Source: Pratylenchus scribneri (Eukaryota > Nematoda > Chromadorea > Rhabditida > Pratylenchidae). Taken from it: 64,000 nucleotides of DNA. This document shows, one piece after another, positions 51,601 to 64,000 of this stretch. The notes under the pieces are model-generated. The model saw only the letters and a list, made by a program, of their open reading frames with translations. It searched no databases and was not told the DNA's origin. The stretch spans positions 1-64,000 of the forward strand of contig JAQSEB010000207.1 in assembly GCA_030063045.1 (NCBI GenBank), written 5' to 3'. The first letter of the stretch is position 1. The number at the start of each line of letters is the position of its first letter. The translations under genes were made by a program, and so were the position numbers.

Positions 51601-54600
51601 GTGAAGAATATGATTCTAATAATATTTTTGAAAAAAATTAAATTCTAGCCCCAAATTGGTCGGAAGATACTTTTCGATCGATTGAATTATTGAATATTTT
51701 TGATAAAATTTATTAAAAATCAATAATGAGGTATTTTAAAAAATCGAAGGCTTTGATACCTCTATTTTAGAGTGAAGAATATGATTCTAATAATATTTTT
51801 CAAAAAAATTAAATTCTGGCCTCAAAATGGTCATAAAATACTTTTCGATCGATTGAATTATTTTGATAAAATTTATTAAAAATCAATAATGAGGTATTTT
51901 AAAAAATCGAAGGCTTTGATACCTCTATTTTAGAGTGAAGAATATGATTCTAATAATATTTTTGAAAAAAATTAAATTCTGGCCTCAAAATGGTCATAAA
52001 ATACTTTTCGATCGATTGAATTATTTTGATAAAATTTATTAAAAATCAATAATGAGGTATTTTAAAAAATCGAAGGCTTTGATACCTCTATTTTAGAGTG
52101 AAGAATATGATTCTAATAATATTTTTCAAAAAAATTAAATTCTGGCCTCAAAATGGTCATAAAATACTTTTCGATCGATTGAATTATTTTGATAAAATTT
52201 ATTAAAAATCAATAATGAGGTATTTTAAAAAATCGAAGGCTTTGATACCTCTATTTTAGAGTGGAGAATATGATTCTAATAATATTTTTCAAAAAAATTA
52301 AATTCTGGCCTCAAAATGGTCATAAAATACTTTTCGATCGATTGAATTATTGAATATTTTTGATAAAATTTATTAAAAATCAATAATGAGGTATTTTAAA
52401 AAATCGAAGGCTTTGATACTTCTATTTTAGAGTGAAGAATATGATTCTAATAATATTTTTGAAAAAAATTAAATTCTAGCCCCAAATTGGTCGGAAGATA
52501 CTTTTCGATCGATTGAATTATTGAATATTTTTGATAAAATTTATTAAAAATCAATAATGAGGTATTTTAAAAAATCGAAGGCTTTGATACCTCTATTTTA
52601 GAATGAAGAATATGATTCTAATAATATTTTTGAAAAAAATTAAATTCTGGCCTCAAAATGGTCATAAAATACTTTTCGATCGATTGAATTATTTTGATAA
52701 AATTTATTAAAAATCAATAATGAGGTATTTTAAAAAATCGAAGGCTTTGATAACTCTATTTTAGAGTGGAGAATATGATTCTAATAATATTTTTCAAAAA
52801 AATTAAATTCTGGCCTCAAAATGGTCATAAAATACTTTTCGATCGATTGAATTATTGAATATTTTTGATAAAATTTATTAAAAATCAATAATGAGGTATT
52901 TTAAAAAATCGAAGGCTTTGATACCTCTATTTTAGAGTGGAGAATATGATTCTAATAATATTTTTCAAAAAAATTAAATTCTGGCCTCAAAATGGTCATA
53001 AAATACTTTTCGATCGATTGAATTATTTTGATAAAATTTATTAAAAATCAATAATGAGGTATTTTAAAAAATCGAAGGCTTTGATACCTCTATTTTAGAG
53101 TGGAGAATATGATTCTAATAATATTTTTCAAAAAAATTAAATTCTGGCCTCAAAATGGTCATAAAATACTTTTCGATCGATTGAATTATTTTGATAAAAT
53201 TTATTAAAAATCAATAATGAGGTATTTTAAAAAATCGAAGGCTTTGATACCTCTATTTTAGAGTGGAGAATATGATTCTAATAATATTTTTCAAAAAAAT
53301 TAAATTCTGGCCTCAAAATGGTCATAAAATACTTTTCGATCGATTGAATTATTTTGATAAAATTTATTAAAAATCAATAATGAGGTATTTTAAAAAATCG
53401 AAGGCTTTGATACCTCTATTTTAGAGTGGAGAATATGATTCTAATAATATTTTTCAAAAAAATTAAATTCTGGCCTCAAAATGGTCATAAAATACTTTTC
53501 GATCGATTGAATTATTGAATATTTTTGATAAAATTTATTAAAAATCAATAATGAGGTATTTTAAAAAATCGAAGGCTTTGATACTTCTATTTTAGAGTGA
53601 AGAATATGATTCTAATAATATTTTTGAAAAAAATTAAATTCTAGCCCCAAATTGGTCGGAAGATACTTTTCGATCGATTGAATTATTGAATATTTTTGAT
53701 AAAATTTATTAAAAATCAATAATGAGGTATTTTAAAAAATCGAAGGCTTTGATACCTCTATTTTAGAGTGGAGAATATGATTCTAATAATATTTTTCAAA
53801 AAAATTAAATTCTGGCCTCAAAATGGTCATAAAATACTTTTCGATCGATTGAATTATTTTGATAAAATTTATTAAAAATCAATAATGAGGTATTTTAAAA
53901 AATCGAAGGCTTTGATACCTCTATTTTAGAATGAAGAATATGATTCTAATAATATTTTTGAAAAAAATTAAATTCTGGCCTCAAAATGGTCATAAAATAC
54001 TTTTCGATCGATTGAATTATTTTGATAAAATTTATTAAAAATCAATAATGAGGTATTTTAAAAAATCGAAGGCTTTGATACCTCTATTTTAGAGTGGAGA
54101 ATATGATTCTAATAATATTTTTCAAAAAAATTAAATTCTGGCCTCAAAATGGTCATAAAATACTTTTCGATCGATTGAATTATTTTGATAAAATTTATTA
54201 AAAATCAATAATGAGGTATTTTAAAAAATCGAAGGCTTTGATACCTCTATTTTAGAGTGGAGAATATGATTCTAATAATATTTTTCAAAAAAATTAAATT
54301 CTGGCCTCAAAATGGTCATAAAATACTTTTCGATCGATTGAATTATTTTGATAAAATTTATTAAAAATCAATAATGAGGTATTTTAAAAAATCGAAGGCT
54401 TTGATACCTCTATTTTAGAGTGGAGAATATGATTCTAATAATATTTTTCAAAAAAATTAAATTCTGGCCTCAAAATGGTCATAAAATACTTTTCGATCGA
54501 TTGAATTATTTTGATAAAATTTATTAAAAATCAATAATGAGGTATTTTAAAAAATCGAAGGCTTTGATACCTCTATTTTAGAGTGGAGAATATGATTCTA

Positions 54601-57600
54601 ATAATATTTTTCAAAAAAATTAAATTCTGGCCTCAAAATGGTCATAAAATACTTTTCGATCGATTGAATTATTTTGATAAAATTTATTAAAAATCAATAA
54701 TGAGGTATTTTAAAAAATCGAAGGCTTTGATACCTCTATTTTAGAGTGGAGAATATGATTCTAATAATATTTTTCAAAAAAATTAAATTCTGGCCTCAAA
54801 ATGGTCATAAAATACTTTTCGATCGATTGAATTATTTTGATAAAATTTATTAAAAATCAATAATGAGGTATTTTAAAAAATCGAAGGCTTTGATACCTCT
54901 ATTTTAGAATGAAGAATATGATTCTAATAATATTTTTGAAAAAAATTAAATTCTGGCCTCAAAATGGTCATAAAATACTTTTCGATCGATTGAATTATTT
55001 TGATAAAATTTATTAAAAATCAATAATGAGGTATTTTAAAAAATCGAAGGCTTTGATACCTCTATTTTAGAATGAAGAATATGATTCTAATAATATTTTT
55101 GAAAAAAATTAAATTCTGGCCTCAAAATGGTCATAAAATACTTTTCGATCGATTGAATTATTTTGATAAAATTTATTAAAAATCAATAATGAGGTATTTT
55201 AAAAAATCGAAGGCTTTGATACCTCTATTTTAGAGTGGAGAATATGATTCTAATAATATTTTTCAAAAAAATTAAATTCTGGCCTCAAAATGGTCATAAA
55301 ATACTTTTCGATCGATTGAATTATTTTGATAAAATTTATTAAAAATCAATAATGAGGTATTTTAAAAAATCGAAGGCTTTGATACCTCTATTTTAGAATG
55401 AAGAATATGATTCTAATAATATTTTTGAAAAAAATTAAATTCTGGCCTCAAAATGGTCATAAAATACTTTTCGATCGATTGAATTATTTTGATAAAATTT
55501 ATTAAAAATCAATAATGAGGTATTTTAAAAAATCGAAGGCTTTGATACCTCTATTTTAGAGTGGAGAATATGATTCTAATAATATTTTTCAAAAAAATTA
55601 AATTCTGGCCTCAAAATGGTCATAAAATACTTTTCGATCGATTGAATTATTTTGATAAAATTTATTAAAAATCAATAATGAGGTATTTTAAAAAATCGAA
55701 GGCTTTGATACCTCTATTTTAGAGTGGAGAATATGATTCTAATAATATTTTTCAAAAAAATTAAATTCTGGCCTCAAAATGGTCATAAAATACTTTTCGA
55801 TCGATTGAATTATTTTGATAAAATTTATTAAAAATCAATAATGAGGTATTTTAAAAAATCGAAGGCTTTGATACCTCTATTTTAGAGTGGAGAATATGAT
55901 TCTAATAATATTTTTCAAAAAAATTAAATTCTGGCCTCAAAATGGTCATAAAATACTTTTCGATCGATTGAATTATTTTGATAAAATTTATTAAAAATCA
56001 ATAATGAGGTATTTTAAAAAATCGAAGGCTTTGATACCTCTATTTTAGAATGAAGAATATGATTCTAATAATATTTTTGAAAAAAATTAAATTCTGGCCT
56101 CAAAATGGTCATAAAATACTTTTCGATCGATTGAATTATTTTGATAAAATTTATTAAAAATCAATAATGAGGTATTTTAAAAAATCGAAGGCTTTGATAC
56201 CTCTATTTTAGAGTGGAGAATATGATTCTAATAATATTTTTCAAAAAAATTAAATTCTGGCCTCAAAATGGTCATAAAATACTTTTCGATCGATTGAATT
56301 ATTTTGATAAAATTTATTAAAAATCAATAATGAGGTATTTTAAAAAATCGAAGGCTTTGATACCTCTATTTTAGAGTGGAGAATATGATTCTAATAATAT
56401 TTTTCAAAAAAATTAAATTCTGGCCTCAAAATGGTCATAAAATACTTTTCGATCGATTGAATTATTTTGATAAAATTTATTAAAAATCAATAATGAGGTA
56501 TTTTAAAAAATCGAAGGCTTTGATACCTCTATTTTAGAGTGGAGAATATGATTCTAATAATATTTTTCAAAAAAATTAAATTCTGGCCTCAAAATGGTCA
56601 TAAAATACTTTTCGATCGATTGAATTATTTTGATAAAATTTATTAAAAATCAATAATGAGGTATTTTAAAAAATCGAAGGCTTTGATACCTCTATTTTAG
56701 AGTGGAGAATATGATTCTAATAATATTTTTCAAAAAAATTAAATTCTGGCCTCAAAATGGTCATAAAATACTTTTCGATCGATTGAATTATTTTGATAAA
56801 ATTTATTAAAAATCAATAATGAGGTATTTTAAAAAATCGAAGGCTTTGATACCTCTATTTTAGAGTGGAGAATATGATTCTAATAATATTTTTCAAAAAA
56901 ATTAAATTCTGGCCTCAAAATGGTCATAAAATACTTTTCGATCGATTGAATTATTTTGATAAAATTTATTAAAAATCAATAATGAGGTATTTTAAAAAAT
57001 CGAAGGCTTTGATACCTCTATTTTAGAGTGGAGAATATGATTCTAATAATATTTTTCAAAAAAATTAAATTCTGGCCTCAAAATGGTCATAAAATACTTT
57101 TCGATCGATTGAATTATTTTGATAAAATTTATTAAAAATCAATAATGAGGTATTTTAAAAAATCGAAGGCTTTGATACCTCTATTTTAGAATGAAGAATA
57201 TGATTCTAATAATATTTTTGAAAAAAATTAAATTCTGGCCTCAAAATGGTCATAAAATACTTTTCGATCGATTGAATTATTTTGATAAAATTTATTAAAA
57301 ATCAATAATGAGGTATTTTAAAAAATCGAAGGCTTTGATACCTCTATTTTAGAGTGGAGAATATGATTCTAATAATATTTTTCAAAAAAATTAAATTCTG
57401 GCCTCAAAATGGTCATAAAATACTTTTCGATCGATTGAATATTTTTGATAAAATTTATTAAAAATCAATAATGAGGTATTTTAAAAAATCGAAGGCTTTG
57501 ATACCTCTATTTTAGAATGAAGAATATGATTCTAATAATATTTTTGAAAAAAATTAAATTCTGGCCTCAAAATGGTCATAAAATACTTTTCGATCGATTG

Positions 57601-60600
57601 AATTATTTTGATAAAATTTATTAAAAATCAATAATGAGGTATTTTAAAAAATCGAAGGCTTTGATACCTCTATTTTAGAGTGGAGAATATGATTCTAATA
57701 ATATTTTTCAAAAAAATTAAATTCTGGCCTCAAAATGGTCATAAAATACTTTTCGATCGATTGAATTATTGAATATTTTTGATAAAATTTATTAAAAATC
57801 AATAATGAGGTATTTTAAAAAATCGAAGGCTTTGATACCTCTATTTTAGAGTGGAGAATATGATTCTAATAATATTTTTCAAAAAAATTAAATTCTGGCC
57901 TCAAAATGGTCATAAAATACTTTTCGATCGATTGAATTATTTTGATAAAATTTATTAAAAATCAATAATGAGGTATTTTAAAAAATCGAAGGCTTTGATA
58001 CCTCTATTTTAGAGTGGAGAATATGATTCTAATAATATTTTTCAAAAAAATTAAATTCTGGCCTCAAAATGGTCATAAAATACTTTTCGATCGATTGAAT
58101 TATTTTGATAAAATTTATTAAAAATCAATAATGAGGTATTTTAAAAAATCGAAGGCTTTGATACCTCTATTTTAGAGTGGAGAATATGATTCTAATAATA
58201 TTTTTCAAAAAAATTAAATTCTGGCCTCAAAATGGTCATAAAATACTTTTCGATCGATTGAATTATTGAATATTTTTGATAAAATTTATTAAAAATCAAT
58301 AATGAGGTATTTTAAAAAATCGAAGGCTTTGATACTTCTATTTTAGAGTGAAGAATATGATTCTAATAATATTTTTGAAAAAAATTAAATTCTAGCCCCA
58401 AATTGGTCGGAAGATACTTTTCGATCGATTGAATTATTGAATATTTTTGATAAAATTTATTAAAAATCAATAATGAGGTATTTTAAAAAATCGAAGGCTT
58501 TGATACCTCTATTTTAGAGTGGAGAATATGATTCTAATAATATTTTTCAAAAAAATTAAATTCTGGCCTCAAAATGGTCATAAAATACTTTTCGATCGAT
58601 TGAATTATTTTGATAAAATTTATTAAAAATCAATAATGAGGTATTTTAAAAAATCGAAGGCTTTGATACCTCTATTTTAGAGTGGAGAATATGATTCTAA
58701 TAATATTTTTCAAAAAAATTAAATTCTGGCCTCAAAATGGTCATAAAATACTTTTCGATCGATTGAATTATTTTGATAAAATTTATTAAAAATCAATAAT
58801 GAGGTATTTTAAAAAATCGAAGGCTTTGATACCTCTATTTTAGAGTGGAGAATATGATTCTAATAATATTTTTCAAAAAAATTAAATTCTGGCCTCAAAA
58901 TGGTCATAAAATACTTTTCGATCGATTGAATTATTGAATATTTTTGATAAAATTTATTAAAAATCAATAATGAGGTATTTTAAAAAATCGAAGGCTTTGA
59001 TACCTCTATTTTAGAGTGGAGAATATGATTCTAATAATATTTTTCAAAAAAATTAAATTCTGGCCTCAAAATGGTCATAAAATACTTTTCGATCGATTGA
59101 ATTATTTTGATAAAATTTATTAAAAATCAATAATGAGGTATTTTAAAAAATCGAAGGCTTTGATACCTCTATTTTAGAGTGGAGAATATGATTCTAATAA
59201 TATTTTTCAAAAAAATTAAATTCTGGCCTCAAAATGGTCATAAAATACTTTTCGATCGATTGAATTATTTTGATAAAATTTATTAAAAATCAATAATGAG
59301 GTATTTTAAAAAATCGAAGGCTTTGATACCTCTATTTTAGAGTGGAGAATATGATTCTAATAATATTTTTCAAAAAAATTAAATTCTGGCCTCAAAATGG
59401 TCATAAAATACTTTTCGATCGATTGAATTATTGAATATTTTTGATAAAATTTATTAAAAATCAATAATGAGGTATTTTAAAAAATCGAAGGCTTTGATAC
59501 TTCTATTTTAGAGTGAAGAATATGATTCTAATAATATTTTTGAAAAAAATTAAATTCTAGCCCCAAATTGGTCGGAAGATACTTTTCGATCGATTGAATT
59601 ATTGAATATTTTTGATAAAATTTATTAAAAATCAATAATGAGGTATTTTAAAAAATCGAAGGCTTTGATACCTCTATTTTAGAATGAAGAATATGATTCT
59701 AATAATATTTTTGAAAAAAATTAAATTCTGGCCTCAAAATTGTCATAAAATACTTTTCGATCGATTGAATTATTGAATATTTTTGATAAAATTTATTAAA
59801 AATCAATAATGAGGTATTTTAAAAAATCGAAGGCTTTGATACCTCTATTTTAGAGTGAAGAATATGATTCTAATAATATTTTTCAAAAAAATTAAATTCT
59901 GGCCTCAAAATGGTCATAAAATACTTTTCGATCGATTGAATTATTTTGATAAAATTTATTAAAAATCAATAATGAGGTATTTTAAAAAATCGAAGGCTTT
60001 GATACCTCTATTTTAGAGTGAAGAATATGATTCTAATAATATTTTTCAAAAAAATTAAATTCTGGCCTCAAAATGGTCATAAAATACTTTTCGATCGATT
60101 GAATTATTTTGATAAAATTTATTAAAAATCAATAATGAGGTATTTTAAAAAATCGAAGGTTTTGATACCTCTATTTTAGAGTGAAGAATATGATTCTAAT
60201 AATATTTTTCAAAAAAATTAAATTCTGGCCTCAAAATGGTCATAAAATACTTTTCGATCGATTGAATTATTTTGATAAAATTTATTAAAAATCAATAATG
60301 AGGTATTTTAAAAAATCGAAGGCTTTGATACCTCTATTTTAGAGTGGAGAATATGATTCTAATAATATTTTTCAAAAAAATTAAATTCTGGCCTCAAAAT
60401 GGTCATAAAATACTTTTCGATCGATTGAATTATTTTGATAAAATTTATTAAAAATCAATAATGAGGTATTATAAAAAATCGAAGGCTTTGATACCTCTAT
60501 TTTAGAGTGAAGAATATGATTCTAATAATATTTTTCAAAAAAATTAAATTCTGGCCTCAAAATGGTCATAAAATACTTTTCGATCGATTGAATTATTTTG

Positions 60601-60950
60601 ATAAAATTTATTAAAAATCAATAATGAGGTATTTTAAAAAATCGAAGGCTTTGATACCTCTATTTTAGAGTGAAGAATATGATTCTAATAATATTTTTCA
60701 AAAAAATTAAATTCTGGCCTCAAAATGGTCATAAAATACTTTTCGATCGATTGAATTATTTTGATAAAATTTATTAAAAATCAATAATGAGGTATTTTAA
60801 AAAATCGAAGGCTTTGATACCTCTATTTTAGAGTGGAGAATATGATTCTAATAATATTTTTCAAAAAAATTAAATTCTGGCCTCAAAATGGTCATAAAAT
60901 ACTTTTCGATCGATTGAATTATTGAATATTTTTGATAAAATTTATTAAAA
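48601..60950 (+). repeat. Main domain of 163-bp monomers
   Basis: Most copies are 163 bp with TTTTTCAAAAAAATT and AGTGGAG. They alternate irregularly with 163-bp copies carrying AGAATGAAG and TTTTTGAAAAAAATT. Long copies and single B copies preceded by GATACTTCTA recur at about 49.6, 50.6, 52.4, 53.6, 58.3 and 59.5 kb as a repeated block. From about 53 to 58 kb the block is very homogeneous. One copy of the second 8-bp-loss type is at about 57437. Confidence 0.75.
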
Positions 60951-63900
60951 ATCAATAATGAGGTATTTTAAAAAATCGAAGGCTTTGATACCTCTATTTT
61001 AGAGTGAAGAATATGATTCTAATAATATTTTTGAAAAAAAATTAAATTCTAGCCCCAAATTGGTCGGAAGATACTTTTCGATCGATTGAATTATTGAATA
61101 TTTTTGATAAAATTTATTAAAAATCAATAATGAGGTATTTTAAAAAATCGAAGGCTTTGATACCTCTATTTTAGAGTGAAGAATATGATTCTAATAATAT
61201 TTTTGAAAAAAATTAAATTCTGGCCTCAAAATTGTCATAAAATACTTTTCGATCGATTGAATTATTGAATATTTTTGATAAAATTTATTAAAAATCAATA
61301 ATGAGGTATTTTAAAAAATCGAAGGCTTTGATACCTCTATTTTAGAGTGAAGAATATGATTCTAATAATATTTTTGAAAAAAATTAAATTCTAGCCCCAA
61401 ATTGGTCGGAAGATACTTTTCGATCGATTGAATTATTGAATATTTTTGATAAAATTTATTAAAAATCAATAATGAGGTATTTTAAAAAATCGAAGGCTTT
61501 GATACCTCTATTTTAGAGTGAAGAATATGATTCTAATAATATTTTTGAAAAAAATTAAATTCTGGCCTCAAAATTGTCATAAAATACTTTTCGATCGATT
61601 GAATTATTGAATATTTTTGATAAAATTTATTTAAAATCAATAATGAGATATTTTAAAAAATCGAAGGCTTTGATACCTCTATTTTAGAGTGAAGAATATG
61701 ATTCTAATAATATTTTTAAAAAAAATTAAATTCTGGCCTCAAAATGGTCATAAAATACTTTTCGATCGATTGAATTATTGAATATTTTTGATAAAATTTA
61801 TTAAAAATCAATAATGAGGTATTTTAAAAAATCGATGGCTTTGATACCTCTATTTTAGAGTGAAGAATATGATTCTAATAATATTTTTGAAAAAAATTAA
61901 ATTCTAGCCCCAAATTGGTCGGAAGATACTTTTCGATCGATTGAATTATTGAATATTTTTGATAAAATTTATTAAAAATCAATAATGAGGTATTTTAAAA
62001 AATCGAAGGCTTTGATACCTCTATTTTAGAGTGAAGAATATGATTCTAATAATATTTTTGAAAAAAATTAAATTCTGGCCTCAAAATTGTCATAAAATAC
62101 TTTTCGATCGATTGAATTATTGAATATTTTTGATAAAATTTATTAAAAATCAATAATGAGGTATTTTAAAAAATCGAAGGCTTTGATACCTCTATTTTAG
62201 AGTGAAGAATATGATTCTAATAATATTTTTGAAAAAAATTAAATTCTAGCCCCAAATTGGTCGGAAGATACTTTTCGATCGATTGAATTATTGAATATTT
62301 TTGATAAAATTTATTAAAAATCAATAATGAGGTATTTTAAAAAATCGAAGGCTTTGATACCTCTATTTTAGAGTGAAGAATATGATTCTAATAATATTTT
62401 TGAAAAAAATTAAATTCTGGCCTCAAAATTGTCATAAAATACTTTTCGATCGATTGAATTATTGAATATTTTTGATAAAATTTATTTAAAATCAATAATG
62501 AGATATTTTAAAAAATCGAAGGCTTTGATACCTCTATTTTAGAGTGAAGAATATGATTCTAATAATATTTTTAAAAAAAATTAAATTCTGGCCTCAAAAT
62601 GGTCATAAAATACTTTTCGATCGATTGAATTATTGAATATTTTTGATAAAATTTATTAAAAATCAATAATGAGGTATTTTAAAAAATCAAAGGCTTTGAT
62701 ACCTCTATTTTAGAATGAAGAATATGATTCTAATAATATTTTTGAAAAAAATTAAATTCTAGCCCCAAATTGGTCGGAAGATACTTTTCGATCGATTGAA
62801 TTATTGAATATTTTTGATAAAATTTATTAAAAATCAATAATGAGGTATTTTAAAAAATCGAAGGCTTTGATACCTCTATTTTAGAGTGAAGAATATGATT
62901 CTAATAATATTTTTGAAAAAAATTAAATTCTAGCCCCAAATTGGTCGGAAGATACTTTTCGATCGATTGAATTATTGAATATTTTTGATAAAATTTATTA
63001 AAAATCAATAATGAGGTATTTTAAAAAATCGAAGGCTTTGATACCTCTATTTTAGAGTGAAGAATATGATTCTAATAATATTTTTGAAAAAAATTAAATT
63101 CTAGCCCCAAATTGGTCGGAAGATACTTTTCGATCGATTGAATTATTGAATATTTTTGATAAAATTTATTAAAAATCAATAATGAGGTATTTTAAAAAAT
63201 CGAAAGCTTTGATACCTCTATTTTAGAGTGAAGAATATGATTCTAATAATATTTTTGAAAAAAAATTAAATTCTGGCCTCAAAATGGTCATAAAATACTT
63301 TTCGATCGATTGAATTATTGAATATTTTTGATAAAATTTATTAAAAATCAATAATGAGGTATTTTAAAAAATCGAAGGCTTTGATACCTCTATTTTAGAG
63401 TGAAGAATATGATTCTAATAATATTTTTGAAAAAAATTAAATTCTAGCCCCAAATTGGTCGGAAGATACTTTTCGATCGATTGAATTATTGAATATTTTT
63501 GATAAAATTTATTAAAAATCAATAATGAGGTATTTTAAAAAATCGAAGGCTTTGATACCTCTATTTTAGAGTGAAGAATATGATTCTAATAATATTTTTG
63601 AAAAAAATTAAATTCTGGCCTCAAAATTGTCATAAAATACTTTTCGATCGATTGAATTATTGAATATTTTTGATAAAATTTATTAAAAATCAATAATGAG
63701 GTATTTTAAAAAATCGAAGGCTTTGATACCTCTATTTTAGAGTGAAGAATATGATTCTAATAATATTTTTGAAAAAAATTAAATTCTAGCCCCAAATTGG
63801 TCGGAAGATACTTTTCGATCGATTGAATTATTGAATATTTTTGATAAAATTTATTAAAAATCAATAATGAGGTATTTTAAAAAATCGAAGGCTTTGATAC

Positions 63901-64000
63901 CTCTATTTTAGAGTGAAGAATATGATTCTAATAATATTTTTGAAAAAAAATTAAATTCTGGCCTCAAAATGGTCATAAAATACTTTTCGATCGATTGAAT
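60951..64000 (+). repeat. Third B/C domain, continuing past the window
   Basis: 171-bp B and C monomers alternate again and 163-bp copies stop. A five-monomer unit (A, B, C, B, C with GAGATAT) is duplicated: the private TATTTTTAAAAAAAATT occurs at 61711 and 62566, 855 bp apart (five times 171). The array is cut by the window end in mid-monomer. Confidence 0.75.

Larger units (their letters stand above)
1481..64000 (+). repeat. Satellite DNA array, 171-bp monomer, head to tail
   Basis: The start of the motif CAAAATGGTC recurs at 1481, 1651, 1822, 1992, 2162, 2332, 2503 and onward to the end of the window, giving a period of 170-171 bp. A 163-bp form also occurs. All copies have the same orientation, without a visible gap, insertion or inversion. 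One consensus copy has 37 G/C in 171 bases. Monomers are nearly identical, differing at a limited set of diagnostic sites. Copy number is roughly 370 by length over period. The left boundary is fairly sharp near 1436-1481; the right end lies beyond the window. No coding frame persists across monomers. Arrays with this unit size often occupy centromeric or other heterochromatic regions, but nothing here proves a function. Confidence 0.97.

Noticed and set aside
1481..64000. CRISPR array
   Set aside because: The repeated unit is 163-171 bp with no unique spacers between copies, and the flanking genes have short introns, so this is eukaryotic satellite DNA.
1481..64000. Protein with tandem repeats
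   Set aside because: Monomers hold stop codons in the frames I examined and the two lengths 171 and 163 shift the frame, so no long repeat protein can be encoded.
1481..64000. Hammerhead ribozyme in the satellite
   Set aside because: I looked for the CTGATGA core in the consensus monomer on both strands and did not see it.
1481..64000. Relationship to primate alpha satellite, because of the 171-bp length
   Set aside because: The sequence is different, far richer in A+T, and shows no CENP-B box. The shared length is likely coincidence or a nucleosome-size effect.

Overview
The window is almost entirely one tandem satellite array with a 1.4 kb flank of ordinary, gene-bearing DNA at its left end. 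The flank is very A+T rich. It carries parts of two convergent protein genes with very short introns (41 and about 87 bp), TTTTAG-type acceptors and AATAAA signals. One encodes the TM6-TM7 end of a rhodopsin-like seven-transmembrane receptor. Together these suggest a small-intron invertebrate, most likely a nematode. This is an inference from intron style and receptor type; I cannot name the species.

Layout. Positions 1-311 hold the 3' end of a plus-strand gene I do not recognise (two exons, stop at 309-311, AATAAA at 345-350). Positions 735-1117 hold, on the minus strand, the last two exons of the receptor (906-1117 and 735-864, joined across a 41-bp intron). The exons for TM1-TM5 are not in the 360 bp between this exon and the array, so the receptor is either truncated or interrupted by the satellite. 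Positions 1118-1480 are A+T-rich sequence without a supported gene.

From about 1481 to the last base the sequence is a continuous head-to-tail array, all in one orientation, of a 171-bp monomer (about 78% A+T by my count of one consensus copy). A 163-bp form lacks 8 bp. Dividing length by period gives roughly 370 copies. I saw no gene, mobile element or inversion inside it, and the monomers carry stops that keep all frames short. Nearly every monomer has a TCGATCGA palindrome and a 35-nt segment bounded by the 7-bp inverted repeat GAGGTAT/ATACCTC.

The array is a patchwork of domains defined by diagnostic variants. There is a left edge with its own subtype (1.5-3.5 kb), a long-monomer domain (3.5-9.1 kb), alternating two-type dimers (9.1-15.1, 42.5-48.6 and 61-64 kb), a TTTATTTAAAATC/GAGATAT domain (20.4-24.1 kb), a CGATATGTAGG domain (34-35.7 kb), and domains rich in the 163-bp form (35.7-42.5 and 48.6-60.9 kb). 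Higher-order duplications are visible through shared rare mutations: seven monomers (1197 bp), six (1025 bp) and five (855 bp). Hybrid monomers and a relocated copy of the edge subtype point to ongoing unequal exchange and conversion. A structural, heterochromatic or centromere-like role is plausible but not shown by the sequence.
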